This document shows positions 1 to 7,768 of a stretch of DNA of 64,000 bases, piece by piece. The stretch is from Sphingomonas adhaesiva (GTDB lineage Bacteria > Pseudomonadota > Alphaproteobacteria > Sphingomonadales > Sphingomonadaceae), in contig NZ_NWVC01000001.1 of NCBI RefSeq assembly GCF_002374855.1, positions 434,001 to 498,000 of the forward strand. Direction: 5' to 3'. Both the position numbers and the translations under genes were made by a program. The notes beneath the pieces were generated by a model. That model did not search any database. It saw only the letters and a program-made list of their open reading frames with translations, and was not told the origin of the DNA. Each line of letters opens with the position of its first letter. The stretch's first letter is position 1.

Positions 1-427
1 TGGCCGTGGTTTCCGCCCCCGCCGCGCGGGCCGCGCGCAGAAGCGGAAGCGCGCCCTGCATTCCGGCATAGAGGCTGTCGACGTTGATCGCCTGTTGCCG
101 GTGGAGCGTGGCGAGGGGTGCCGCCTCGAACCTTGCCGACATCATGATCCCGGCGTTGTTCACCAGGACGTGGAGCCGACCGTGATCGCGCTCGATCGTG
201 CTATAGACCCGCGACCAGTCGTCCGCACTGGCCACGTCCAGCGCCACCGCCTCGGCGCCGCCGCCAATCGCGTTGACCGTCGCCGCGGCGGTGTCGGGAT
301 CGATGTCGGCGGCCAGCACGCGCGCGCCCAGGGCGGCGAACTGTCGGGCGGTTTCGGCACCGATACCGGAACCGGCCCCGGTCACGAGGGCCAGTTTTCC
401 GTCAAGCGAGAAAGGAGCGGGGGTCAC
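1..427 (-). CDS. SDR family oxidoreductase (3' part outside window)
   Basis: Short-chain dehydrogenase/reductase, an NAD(P)-dependent oxidoreductase; substrate unknown. About 142 N-terminal residues are visible. The cofactor motif TGAGSGIG lies near residues 15-22, an acidic residue (LAADID) follows the second strand as is usual for NAD-preferring members, and NNAG is present near residue 90. The catalytic YxxxK would lie beyond position 1. The start is a GTG at 427 whose bases overlap the TGA of the GFA-family gene upstream (GTGA), so translation is probably coupled. It is the third gene of the operon that begins with the TonB-dependent receptor. The family is certain; the specific reaction cannot be given. 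Confidence 0.85.
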   Translation of the reverse strand, partial: MTPAPFSLDGKLALVTGAGSGIGAETARQFAALGARVLAADIDPDTAAATVNAIGGGAEAVALDVASADDWSRVYSTIERDHGRLHVLVNNAGIMMSARFEAAPLATLHRQQAINVDSLYAGMQGALPLLRAARAAGAETTA

Positions 428-855
428 CGGGATTCTCCGATATTGGTTCCGGAAAAGCGTTCGGTGCCAGAAAACGGCGGCACGAACGCCCATGCGTCGC
501 GACAATAGGCTTCCTGCGTCGGGACGATGAAGCCAGGGTCGTCGAACGTGCCGGCCTTCACGATCGTCAGGTCCGGAAGCACGTCGGCGATCGACACGAT
601 CGGCGAACCGCATGTATCGCAGAAATGACGGTGGACGGCCTGGCCGCTGTCGCCGCGATCCTGGAACACCCGGGTTTCGCCGCGCTGTTCGTATTGCGAT
701 GCGGCGACGGCGCAGACGACGGAGAAGGCGCTCCCGCCCTGTCGCTGGCAATGGCGGCAATGACAGACCGCCGACAGCAACGGTGCTCCGGTGACCGTGT
801 AGCGTATCGCGCCGCACAGGCAGCCGCCCTCACGTCGCAATTCGTTCGCGGCCAT
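424..855 (-). CDS. GFA family (glutathione-dependent formaldehyde-activating-like) protein
   Basis: Small zinc-binding protein of 143 residues of the GFA/CENP-V fold. The family includes the glutathione-dependent formaldehyde-activating enzyme, but most members have no proven substrate. Visible zinc ligands are C12 and C14 (GCLCG), C31, C33 and C36 (CHCRHC) and C79 and C82 (CDTCG), which is the complete family pattern. The ATG lies only 2 bases after the stop of the TonB-dependent receptor and the stop overlaps the SDR start, so the three genes form a tight operon. Given the neighbouring SDR and aldehyde dehydrogenase, a role in aldehyde handling is possible, but that is inference. Confidence 0.85.
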   Translation of the reverse strand: MAANELRREGGCLCGAIRYTVTGAPLLSAVCHCRHCQRQGGSAFSVVCAVAASQYEQRGETRVFQDRGDSGQAVHRHFCDTCGSPIVSIADVLPDLTIVKAGTFDDPGFIVPTQEAYCRDAWAFVPPFSGTERFSGTNIGESR

Positions 856-857
856 CG

Positions 858-3125
858 TCAGAACGCCACCCGGACCGAGCCGCCGTATGTGCGCGGCGTG
901 GAGGGAACGAGGAAATTATACGGGAAGCCTGCCCCACGCAGGTCGAGGCCATAGGCATAGACTCGGGCGTTGAACAGGTTGTTGGCGAATGCCTTGAAGG
1001 TGAAGCGCCCGGTCGTCAGTGCCGCGGCCAAGTTCACCTTGGCATAGCCGGGCTGTTGCAGCTCGCTGTTCATCTGCCCGGCTCCGGCGGCGTTGATATC
1101 GTTGAACGGCGAGAAGTACTGCCGCGAGAAATAGGCGACGTTGGGCGAGATCGTCAGACCGTCGTTTCCGTTCTTGAACAACGACAGGTCGAACCCGCCC
1201 TGCGCGGTGAAGCGCGGCGCGAACGGCAGGTCGTTGCCGTCGAGCACGGTGTTCTGCAACGTCAGCGACTTGTAGGTTGCATGCAGATACCCGGCCGCGG
1301 CGTTCAGGGTCAGCGCCGGGGACAGCCTGAGCCGTGCCTCCGCCTCGGCGCCATATACTTCCGCCTTCGGCGCATTGACCAGGAACGACACCGGGCCCGG
1401 GCGCGTGTCCTGTACCTGCTGGTTGCTGTAATCGTAGTAGAAACCGGCCGCGCTGAGCGTTAGGGCATTGTCGAAGTACCGCCCCTTCAGACCGACTTCA
1501 TAGGCGTTGACGCGCTCCGGCGCGATATAGTTGATCCCCGCCGACGAGGTATAGCCGCCGCCGTTGAACGCGCCCGAGCGATAGCCGCGATTGTAGCTGG
1601 CATAGACCAAGGTCCCGCCCTCGAACGTATAGGCCAGCGACGCGCGGCCGGTCAGGGCGTTGTTCTGCCCGTCCAGGTTGAAGCGGGCGCTGGGATCGTA
1701 GGCGCAGGTGCCGGGCACGCCGGGGCAGGGGACGGTGGTCGCCAGTGGCGTCTCCGGCCCGCCGACCCCACCAGCGAAGAGATAGGCATAGCCGTCGCGA
1801 TACTGGCTGCGGTCCCATGTATAGCGCGCGCCGAGCGTCAGGGTGAGCCGGTCCGTCAGGTCGTAATCGCCTTGAGCGAAAACGGCATAGGACCGCCGCA
1901 CCTGGCGATAGTGCTGGAAGAAGCCTCCGTCGACGCCCGCGCCGAGCATGCTGCCGATCTTGAAGTTGTTGTCGGTGACGACCTCATCCCACCCGTAGAA
2001 GCCGCCGCCGACCAGCGTGAGCCGGTCGCCGGCATAGTTGAAGCGGGCCTCCTCGCTGAACTGCTGGAACCGGGACTGCCAGTTGATATTGAGCACATCG
2101 AGGGGCGAACCGTCCGACGCCTGTTGCAGGTTCTGCCGCCCGCCGTCGCGCGAGGTGATCGAGGTCAGCGTCACGGTCGGCGACAGTTCGTAGGCGACCG
2201 TTGCGGAGACGCCGTAGGCCTCGGTACGGTTCAGCCCAATGCGGTTCTCGTTGACCTCGAAGAAGCCGAGGCCGGTGCGGAACTGCTGAAGCCCGTGGAC
2301 CGCCGCCTGCGTGCCGCGGTCGCGGCCGCCATATGCCTTGATCTTGATATCGAGCGGTCCGCCGCCGGGGCGGATGCGCAGCGTCGCGCGCCCCTGCAAC
2401 GTATCCTGCGAATTGGGATCGCGCCCGCCGGGGAAGACGTTCCGGATCTGCCCGTCACCCTTCGCGTAATTGGCGGCGACGCGCAGGCCCAGCTGGTCCT
2501 CGACCATCGTCGTCTCGATCGCGCCTTGCGCGGTGACGGTGTTAAAATTGCCGTAGCCGGCCTCGGCATAGCCTTCGTTGCCCTGCAGCTTCGGTGACTT
2601 GGTGATGAAGTTGATCGCGCCGCCGGTGGTGTTGCGGCCGAACAGCGTCCCCTGCGGACCGCGCAGCACCTCGACGCGCTCCAGATCGAACAGCCCCATG
2701 CCGTGCGCGGTGCGGCTGGCGAGGTATACGTCGTCGACATAGACGCCAATCGGCGACGCCTGATTCGAATTATACTCGTTCGCGACGCTGATCCCGCGCA
2801 GTGAGAAGTTCGGCTGGGTCGATCCGTACGGACTGCTGACCTGCAGGTTCGGCACCGCTGCGGCAAGATTTGCCGAATTTGTGATGCCTTTTGATTCCAG
2901 GGTGTTGGCGCCGATCGCGGAGATGGCGATCGGCACCGACAGGATCGACTGTTCGCGGCGCTGCGCAGTGACGATGATGTCGCCGTCGGGCGGTGTCTCA
3001 CTTGGCGCGGCGTCGGTCGTCGGTGTGGTCGGGGCGGCCTGCGGATCGGCGGCTTGCGCGTGGGCAAGCGCAGGAAATGTAAACGAGGCGCCAGCGAATA
3101 GTGCGGCGGTGATGCAAGCCTTCAT
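858..3125 (-). CDS. TonB-dependent outer-membrane receptor
   Basis: Outer-membrane beta-barrel transporter of 755 residues, energised by TonB-ExbBD. A signal peptide ends at AHAQA near residue 25. A Pro/Thr-rich stretch follows, then a TonB-box-like segment (DIIVTAQRRE), a plug domain containing VEVLRGPQGTLFGRNT around residues 150-170, and a 22-strand-type barrel ending with an aromatic/hydrophobic residue (VRVAF). It resembles the large sphingomonad receptor group often linked to catabolic genes rather than classical siderophore receptors. A strong ribosome site AAGGAG (3133-3138) sits 7 bases before the ATG. It is first in an operon with a GFA-family protein and an SDR, and divergent from an aldehyde dehydrogenase. 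The ligand is unknown. Confidence 0.95.
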   Translation of the reverse strand: MKACITAALFAGASFTFPALAHAQAADPQAAPTTPTTDAAPSETPPDGDIIVTAQRREQSILSVPIAISAIGANTLESKGITNSANLAAAVPNLQVSSPYGSTQPNFSLRGISVANEYNSNQASPIGVYVDDVYLASRTAHGMGLFDLERVEVLRGPQGTLFGRNTTGGAINFITKSPKLQGNEGYAEAGYGNFNTVTAQGAIETTMVEDQLGLRVAANYAKGDGQIRNVFPGGRDPNSQDTLQGRATLRIRPGGGPLDIKIKAYGGRDRGTQAAVHGLQQFRTGLGFFEVNENRIGLNRTEAYGVSATVAYELSPTVTLTSITSRDGGRQNLQQASDGSPLDVLNINWQSRFQQFSEEARFNYAGDRLTLVGGGFYGWDEVVTDNNFKIGSMLGAGVDGGFFQHYRQVRRSYAVFAQGDYDLTDRLTLTLGARYTWDRSQYRDGYAYLFAGGVGGPETPLATTVPCPGVPGTCAYDPSARFNLDGQNNALTGRASLAYTFEGGTLVYASYNRGYRSGAFNGGGYTSSAGINYIAPERVNAYEVGLKGRYFDNALTLSAAGFYYDYSNQQVQDTRPGPVSFLVNAPKAEVYGAEAEARLRLSPALTLNAAAGYLHATYKSLTLQNTVLDGNDLPFAPRFTAQGGFDLSLFKNGNDGLTISPNVAYFSRQYFSPFNDINAAGAGQMNSELQQPGYAKVNLAAALTTGRFTFKAFANNLFNARVYAYGLDLRGAGFPYNFLVPSTPRTYGGSVRVAF

Positions 3126-3132
3126 GGGCCCT

Positions 3133-3138
3133 CTCCTT
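3133..3138 (-). promoter_or_regulatory. Ribosome-binding site of the TonB-dependent receptor
   Basis: AAGGAG on the minus strand, 7 bases before the receptor ATG at 3125. It supports that start codon and suggests efficient translation. Confidence 0.7.
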
Positions 3139-3326
3139 GATCCCGGAGGCTCTGTCGCGGCCCCTCAGTGCCGATGATGTATCGCAAGGTGGGCGTGGGA
3201 TCGTTGCACCGGTTTGCGCTGCTTTTTGATGTTTCTTGCGCACCGCTGCGCCGTCGGTATGCGCTCTGGTATCAAAGGCAGAGAGACGTTGCCCCTTGGG
3301 GGAAGCCGCGCGATCAGGAGAGCGAC

Positions 3327-4760
3327 ATGAATTTCGACACCCCATTTGCGATGACGATCGGCGGCCGGGCGGTGGCCGGTGACGCCACCTTCGATGTGCT
3401 GAACCCGGCGACCGAGTCGGTGATTGCCCAGGCACCCGACTGTTCGCGTGCGCAGCTCGATGAGGCGGTCGCGGCCGCACGGGCTGCCTTCCCCGGCTGG
3501 GCCGCGACGCCGATCGACGAGCGCCGGGCGCTGATCGTCAAGTTGGGCGACGCCGTGCTTGCGGAGGTCGAGGGCTTGAAGCGGCTGCTGACCGCCGAAC
3601 AGGGCAAGCCGCATGCCGACGCCGAGGGCGAGATCATGGGATCCGGGCTATGGCTGAAGGGCGCGGCGACGCTCGAACTGCCGGTAACCGTCAACGAGGA
3701 TTCGGCCGAACGCTACAGCGAGACGCGCCATGTGCCGCTGGGCGTCGTCGGTGCCATCGCGCCGTGGAACTTCCCGATGGTGCTGGCGATGTTCAAGGTC
3801 GGGCCGGCACTGTTGGCGGGCAATACGATGGTGCTGAAACCCTCGCCGTTCACGCCGCTGACCACGCTGAAATTCGGCGAGCTGGCCGCGACGATTCTGC
3901 CGCCGGGCGTGCTGAACGTCGTGAGCGGTGGCGATGCGCTGGGGCCATGGCTGACCGAGCATCCCGGCATCGACAAGGTCAGCTTCACCGGATCGACCGC
4001 GACGGGCCGGCGGGTGATGCAGAGTGCATCGGCGACGCTGAAGCGCGTGACGCTGGAGCTGGGCGGTAACGACCCGGCGATCGTGCTGCCCGACGCCGAT
4101 GTCGCGGCGGTGGCGGAGAAATTGTTCTGGGCCGCGTTCGCGAACAACGGCCAGGTCTGCATCGCGACCAAGCGGATGTATGTTCATGAGGATATCTACG
4201 ACGCGCTGAAGGAAGCATTGGTCGCCTATGCCGCTACGGTGAAGGTGGGCGACGGGGCGGAGCAGGGCACGCGGCTCGGCCCGATCAACAATCGCCCGCA
4301 ATATGAGCGCGTGCTTGACCTCATCCGCGACGCGAAGGAACGTGGCTATACCTTCCTGACCGGCGGCGAGACGAGCAACGCTCCGGGCTATTTCATCCCC
4401 GTCACGATCCTCGATAATCCGCCCGAGGACAGCTTGATCGTGCAGGAGGAACAGTTTGGCCCCGTCCTGCCGCTCCTGAAGTTCCGCGACGTGGACGACG
4501 CGGTCGCGCGGGCCAATGCCAGCGATTATGGCCTCGGCGCATCGGTGTGGGGCAACGACGAAGAGGCCGCCTTTGCGGTTGCGGAGCGAATCGCCAGCGG
4601 CACCGTCTGGGTGAACGAGACGCAGCACCTGACCCCGCTTGCTGCTTTCGGCGGTGTAAAGCAATCGGGTGTCGGCGCCGAAGGCGGTCTTGAGGGGCTG
4701 CTCGAATACACGAACGTGAAGACGCTCGTCCGCCGACACCAGGCGGGGACGACGGGATAA
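3327..4760 (+). CDS. NAD(P)-dependent aldehyde dehydrogenase family protein
   Basis: Oxidises an aldehyde to its acid with NAD(P)+; likely cytosolic, 477 residues. Visible family motifs are PWNFP (N148 of the oxyanion hole), FTGSTATG in the Rossmann region, the general base E244 in LELGG and the nucleophile C278 in NNGQVC. The reading frame is open upstream to 3168, but the ATG at 3327 has AGGAG at 3316-3320 with proper spacing and begins a normal-length protein, so the longer form is rejected. It is divergent from the receptor-GFA-SDR operon across about 200 bp that probably hold both promoters. The substrate is not readable from sequence. Confidence 0.93.
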   Translation: MNFDTPFAMTIGGRAVAGDATFDVLNPATESVIAQAPDCSRAQLDEAVAAARAAFPGWAATPIDERRALIVKLGDAVLAEVEGLKRLLTAEQGKPHADAEGEIMGSGLWLKGAATLELPVTVNEDSAERYSETRHVPLGVVGAIAPWNFPMVLAMFKVGPALLAGNTMVLKPSPFTPLTTLKFGELAATILPPGVLNVVSGGDALGPWLTEHPGIDKVSFTGSTATGRRVMQSASATLKRVTLELGGNDPAIVLPDADVAAVAEKLFWAAFANNGQVCIATKRMYVHEDIYDALKEALVAYAATVKVGDGAEQGTRLGPINNRPQYERVLDLIRDAKERGYTFLTGGETSNAPGYFIPVTILDNPPEDSLIVQEEQFGPVLPLLKFRDVDDAVARANASDYGLGASVWGNDEEAAFAVAERIASGTVWVNETQHLTPLAAFGGVKQSGVGAEGGLEGLLEYTNVKTLVRRHQAGTTG

Positions 4761-4818
4761 GCCCGGCTACGGTTTTCCGTCGGTCGAGGCTGGGTGATTA
4801 ACCTGCCCACTGAACGTC

Positions 4819-5148
4819 ATGTGCCGCATGCTCGGTCTGTCGCGCAGCGGCTGTTACGACTGGCGCGGTCGGCGATCGAACACGCGGACGACGGCGAACC
4901 TGCCGCTGCTCAGCGACGTGCGTCGTCTTCAGGCGCGCCATCAGATACGATACGGATCGCCCCGGATGCATGCCGCCCCCGGCCTGCGCCGGGGCCGGAT
5001 CTGCACGACGGACAGCCGCCGCAATCTGCCGATCGCGCCCAACCTGCTGGCGCAACGCTTTATGGCGACCGCGCCCGATCGGGTCTGGCTGGCCGACATC
5101 ACGTGTACATCGCGACCGGCGAAGCTTAGCTGGATCGTCGTGCCGTGA
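4819..5148 (+). pseudogene. Remnant of an IS3-family transposase (OrfB)
   Basis: The translation matches recognisable pieces of an IS3-type OrfB: an N-terminal MCRMLGLSRSGCYDW, then YGSPRMHAA, then TTDSRRNLPIAPN and FMATAPDRVWLADIT, which carries the first Asp of the DDE triad. The linker between YGSPR and TTDSR is far too short, indicating an internal deletion. Just after ADIT the homologous reading (YIATGEA) continues in another frame and meets a TAG, so there is also a frameshift. The rest of the integrase core is missing. It lies between the aldehyde dehydrogenase and tRNA-Pro. It cannot be active. Confidence 0.8.
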
Positions 5149-5305
5149 AGGATAATTTCACGTCGTCACAAGAGCAGATGTCCGCATCGGGCGATGTTGG
5201 GACGCCTCATCGCATGCACGTTCGTGTACAACGAGGGGGACACTCTGGGGGAGCGAGACTCCCTCGCGGGATTTCAGGACGTGTTTACAATGATCTATGT
5301 GCGGG

Positions 5306-5382
<77 letters not shown>

Positions 5383-5396
5383 ACGCGTGGATGCGG

Positions 5397-5425
5397 TTGC
5401 TAGGCGGGGCGGGGTGCCGGCGCAA
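5397..5425 (-). promoter_or_regulatory. Candidate promoter of tRNA-Pro
   Basis: On the minus strand TTGCGC (5420-5425) and TAGCAA (5397-5402) are separated by exactly 17 bases, about 15 bases before the tRNA 5' end. The -10 match is weak, so this is a plausible rather than certain sigma-70-type promoter. Confidence 0.4.
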
Positions 5426-5440
5426 GCGGGTCGCATCAAA

Positions 5441-5465
5441 GAAAAAGGCGCCGTCGCGGGCGCCT
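5441..5465 (-). terminator. Rho-independent terminator after the tandem lipoprotein genes
   Basis: On the minus strand AGGCGCC and GGCGCCT form a 7-bp G+C-rich stem with a 6-base loop (CGCGAC), followed directly by a T-rich tract (TTTTTC). It lies about 30 bases beyond the stop of the lipoprotein at 5498 and just upstream of the tRNA-Pro promoter, so it probably ends the lipoprotein transcript and insulates the tRNA. Confidence 0.7.
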
Positions 5466-5497
5466 GGTGGTCGTGACGATGGCGTTGGCCGGAAGGG

Positions 5498-5755
5498 TCA
5501 CCGCGCGTTGTCGCCGGCTGCTTCCGCGATATTGTCCGCCTGATCGTCCAGATTGTCGGCGGCACCGGCCAGCATGGCGGCGACGCTGTCATTGGCGCTG
5601 GCGCTCGCCATCGCCTCGAGATTGTCGGCCCGTCGCTCCAGCGCGTCGGCGATCATCTCGGCATTGTTACCGACCGACGTCGGCTCGGAGGGCGACCCGC
5701 AGGCCGTGGCACCCAAAGGGGCCACGATCGCCAGCAGGAAGGCGGCGTGCCGCAT
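5498..5755 (-). CDS. Small ADN-repeat lipoprotein, paralogue 1
   Basis: An 85-residue predicted lipoprotein with a short signal peptide and a lipobox-like end (GATAC, Cys near residue 19). The mature part is Ala/Asp/Asn-rich and strongly helix-prone, with recurring units such as MIADALE, RADNLEA, AADNLDD and ADNIAEA spaced about seven residues, as in an amphipathic helix. It aligns along its whole length with the next gene upstream (5786-6046) and is clearly its duplicate. The second of two adjacent ATGs (5755) is chosen because GGAGG lies at usable distance from it. A good terminator follows. Function is unknown; a periplasmic or membrane-anchored stress or stabilising role would be speculation. 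Confidence 0.8.
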   Translation of the reverse strand: MRHAAFLLAIVAPLGATACGSPSEPTSVGNNAEMIADALERRADNLEAMASASANDSVAAMLAGAADNLDDQADNIAEAAGDNAR

Positions 5756-5785
5756 CATCCCTCCGAACCGATGTCGGAAACCAGC

Positions 5786-6046
5786 TTACTTGTGGTTCTC
5801 GGCGGCTTCCTCGCCAGCCTCACGGACGTTGTCCGCGGCGTCGTGGATGTTCTCGGCAGCCGCTTCGGCATTGTCCTGCGCGAACGGGTTCGCGGTGGTG
5901 TTCGAGACGTCCGCCAGGTTGTCGGCGATGGCGTCCATGTTGTCGGCGACCATGTCGGCGTTGTTCTCGACCGGGGTTTCCGTCTTCGAGCAGGCGGCAA
6001 CCGACATCAGGCCGGCGGCGGCGGCAACGAGCAGGATCTTCTTCAT
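5786..6046 (-). CDS. Small ADN-repeat lipoprotein, paralogue 2
   Basis: An 86-residue predicted lipoprotein with signal sequence MKKILLVAAAAGLMSVAAC, Cys at residue 19 being the likely lipidation site. The mature helix-prone region repeats the pattern ADNMDAI, ADNLADV, AAENIHD and AADNVRE at about seven-residue steps. It shares the NNA(D/E)M(V/I)AD opening and overall spacing with the downstream gene, only 30 bp away, so the two arose by tandem duplication and are likely co-transcribed. The start at 6046 is preferred over 6067 because GGGAG lies about 7 bases before it and a proper signal peptide begins there. No family name is recognised. Confidence 0.82.
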   Translation of the reverse strand: MKKILLVAAAAGLMSVAACSKTETPVENNADMVADNMDAIADNLADVSNTTANPFAQDNAEAAAENIHDAADNVREAGEEAAENHK

Positions 6047-6224
6047 AGGAATGCTCCCAAGCATCAAAAACCAATCGCGCCCGACCCCAACGCCGTCGCG
6101 AAACGCCGCAATACCCTACCGAATACGGGGGTCAATGGCCAAAATTCATCTTTCGGAAAGGTTGCGACGAACCGAATGTCCCGTCGCGGGTCTGCGGCGG
6201 GGCGGGTCGGGCGCGCGACCAACG

Positions 6225-7661
6225 CTATTTCGGCCGCGTCACCGTGCCGATCTCCTCCGGCGCGTTGGCGACGATCGCCAGCATCGTGGTCCATGCCGCG
6301 ACATTCTGGCGCAGCGCTTCCGGCTCGACGCGATCCAGCGTGTCGTCGGGGGTGTGGTGGACGTCGAAATAGTCGAGGCCGGACTGGTTGAGGTCGACGC
6401 CCGCCACCCCGGTGCGGATGATCGGCGCGATATCGGCGCCGTCGCCCGCGATGCCGCTGCCCTTTACGATCCCCAGCGGCGCCAGCGCGCTGCCCAGCCG
6501 CGCGCCGACCGCCGCCGCGCTGTCGGGCAATGCGGTTTCGAAGCGCCATACGCGATCGGCACCGAAATCGCTCTCCGCCGCCAGCGCGTGGCGCTCGGCC
6601 CCATGCCGGCGCGCATAATCGCGCCCGCCCGGCCCGCCGACTTCCTCCGCACCGAACCAGACTACGCGGATCGTCCGGCGCGGGCGCACACCCGAATCGA
6701 GGATGCGCTTGGCCGCGGCGGTGGTGATCGCCAGCCCGCTGGCATCGTCGATCGCACCGGTGCCCAGATCCCAGCTGTCGAGATGCCCGCCGATCAGGAC
6801 GACGCCCGCATTCGGGTCGGTCCCCGGCACCTCGGCGATGACGTTCCCCGATTCGTGCATCCCGGTCTGCCGCGGCGTCAGCAGCAGGTGCAGGCGGATC
6901 GGCTGGCCGCGCGTCGCCAGCCGCTCGATCAGCTCGGCATCGGAGACGGACAGCGCTGCGGCGGGGATCGGCGCCTGTCCCTCGGCGAAATTGGTGGTGC
7001 CGGTGTGCGGCAGGCGGTGATGGTCGGTGCCGATCGAGCGGATCACGATCGCCGCCGCGCCCTTGCGCGCCGCCACCGACGGTCCAACGAATCGCGCCGC
7101 GCCGTTCGCGCCATAGCCCGAGCCGTCCTGCGTCCGCTGCATCGCGTTGCCGACATAGGCGATCTTGCCCGCCAGGCTGCCGTCGGGCGCGGCGGCGAGA
7201 TCGTTGAAGGTCGGGAACACCACCACCTCGGCGGTCAGCCCCTTCGGCCCGGTTGATCCGGAATTGCCCAGCGCGGCCAGTTGCAGACGGTGCGGCACCG
7301 GGGCGACGATCCCGGCGGTCTCCTCGCCGCGCACCCATACGGGCATCTGATAGGTTTCGATTGCCACGTTGCTGAACCCCAGCGCCTTCAGCTTCGCCGC
7401 GCCCCAGGCGCGCGCCCGCGCCTCCGCCTCGGTGCCCGCCAGCCGCTGGCCGACCTCGGTCGTCAGCCCCTCGATGATCGAATAGGCCAGGACGTCCTTC
7501 AGCGCCGCATCGCGCAGCGCCGCCACCGCGGGGTCGACCGGCGGGGCCGGGGGCGGGGCGGTGCGCTGCGCCCATGCCGGTGCGGCCGACAGCATGGTCG
7601 ACAGGGCGAGGGGCAGGGCGAGCGAGCAGGCGGCATGGGCCGCGATCCGGCGAAACGTCAT
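6225..7661 (-). CDS. Exported M28 family zinc metallopeptidase (carboxypeptidase Q-like)
   Basis: Predicted secreted or periplasmic aminopeptidase/carboxypeptidase of 478 residues. A signal peptide ends at APAWAQ. A PA-type insert (GKIAYVGNAM... region) precedes the M28 catalytic core. Zinc ligands and the catalytic acid are visible as GGHLDSWD, the bridging Asp in GAIDDASG, and the Glu pair in WFGAEEVG; a further Asp/His region is DYFDVHHTPDD. The ORF is open to 7745, but the ATG at 7661 begins the signal peptide. It is divergent from ettA. It probably serves nutrient peptide breakdown; the exact specificity is unknown. Confidence 0.88.
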   Translation of the reverse strand: MTFRRIAAHAACSLALPLALSTMLSAAPAWAQRTAPPPAPPVDPAVAALRDAALKDVLAYSIIEGLTTEVGQRLAGTEAEARARAWGAAKLKALGFSNVAIETYQMPVWVRGEETAGIVAPVPHRLQLAALGNSGSTGPKGLTAEVVVFPTFNDLAAAPDGSLAGKIAYVGNAMQRTQDGSGYGANGAARFVGPSVAARKGAAAIVIRSIGTDHHRLPHTGTTNFAEGQAPIPAAALSVSDAELIERLATRGQPIRLHLLLTPRQTGMHESGNVIAEVPGTDPNAGVVLIGGHLDSWDLGTGAIDDASGLAITTAAAKRILDSGVRPRRTIRVVWFGAEEVGGPGGRDYARRHGAERHALAAESDFGADRVWRFETALPDSAAAVGARLGSALAPLGIVKGSGIAGDGADIAPIIRTGVAGVDLNQSGLDYFDVHHTPDDTLDRVEPEALRQNVAAWTTMLAIVANAPEEIGTVTRPK

Positions 7662-7768
7662 GACGTCACGGGGTAACCGCCATCGCGTGGTTTGCCAACG
7701 CGCCGTTTGGACCCTAGATGCGCGGGGAATTTCCGCCGACCGCATCGAACACGGAGCACGCGCGCCAG

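Noticed and set aside
3168..3326. N-terminal extension of the aldehyde dehydrogenase by 53 residues.
   Set aside because: The extension is unlike the family and lacks a ribosome site, while ATG 3327 has AGGAG upstream.
5144..5162. CGTGAA-7-TTCACG palindrome downstream of the transposase remnant.
   Set aside because: It is a short stem without a T tract or neighbouring gene whose start it could control, so chance or a relic is enough to explain it.
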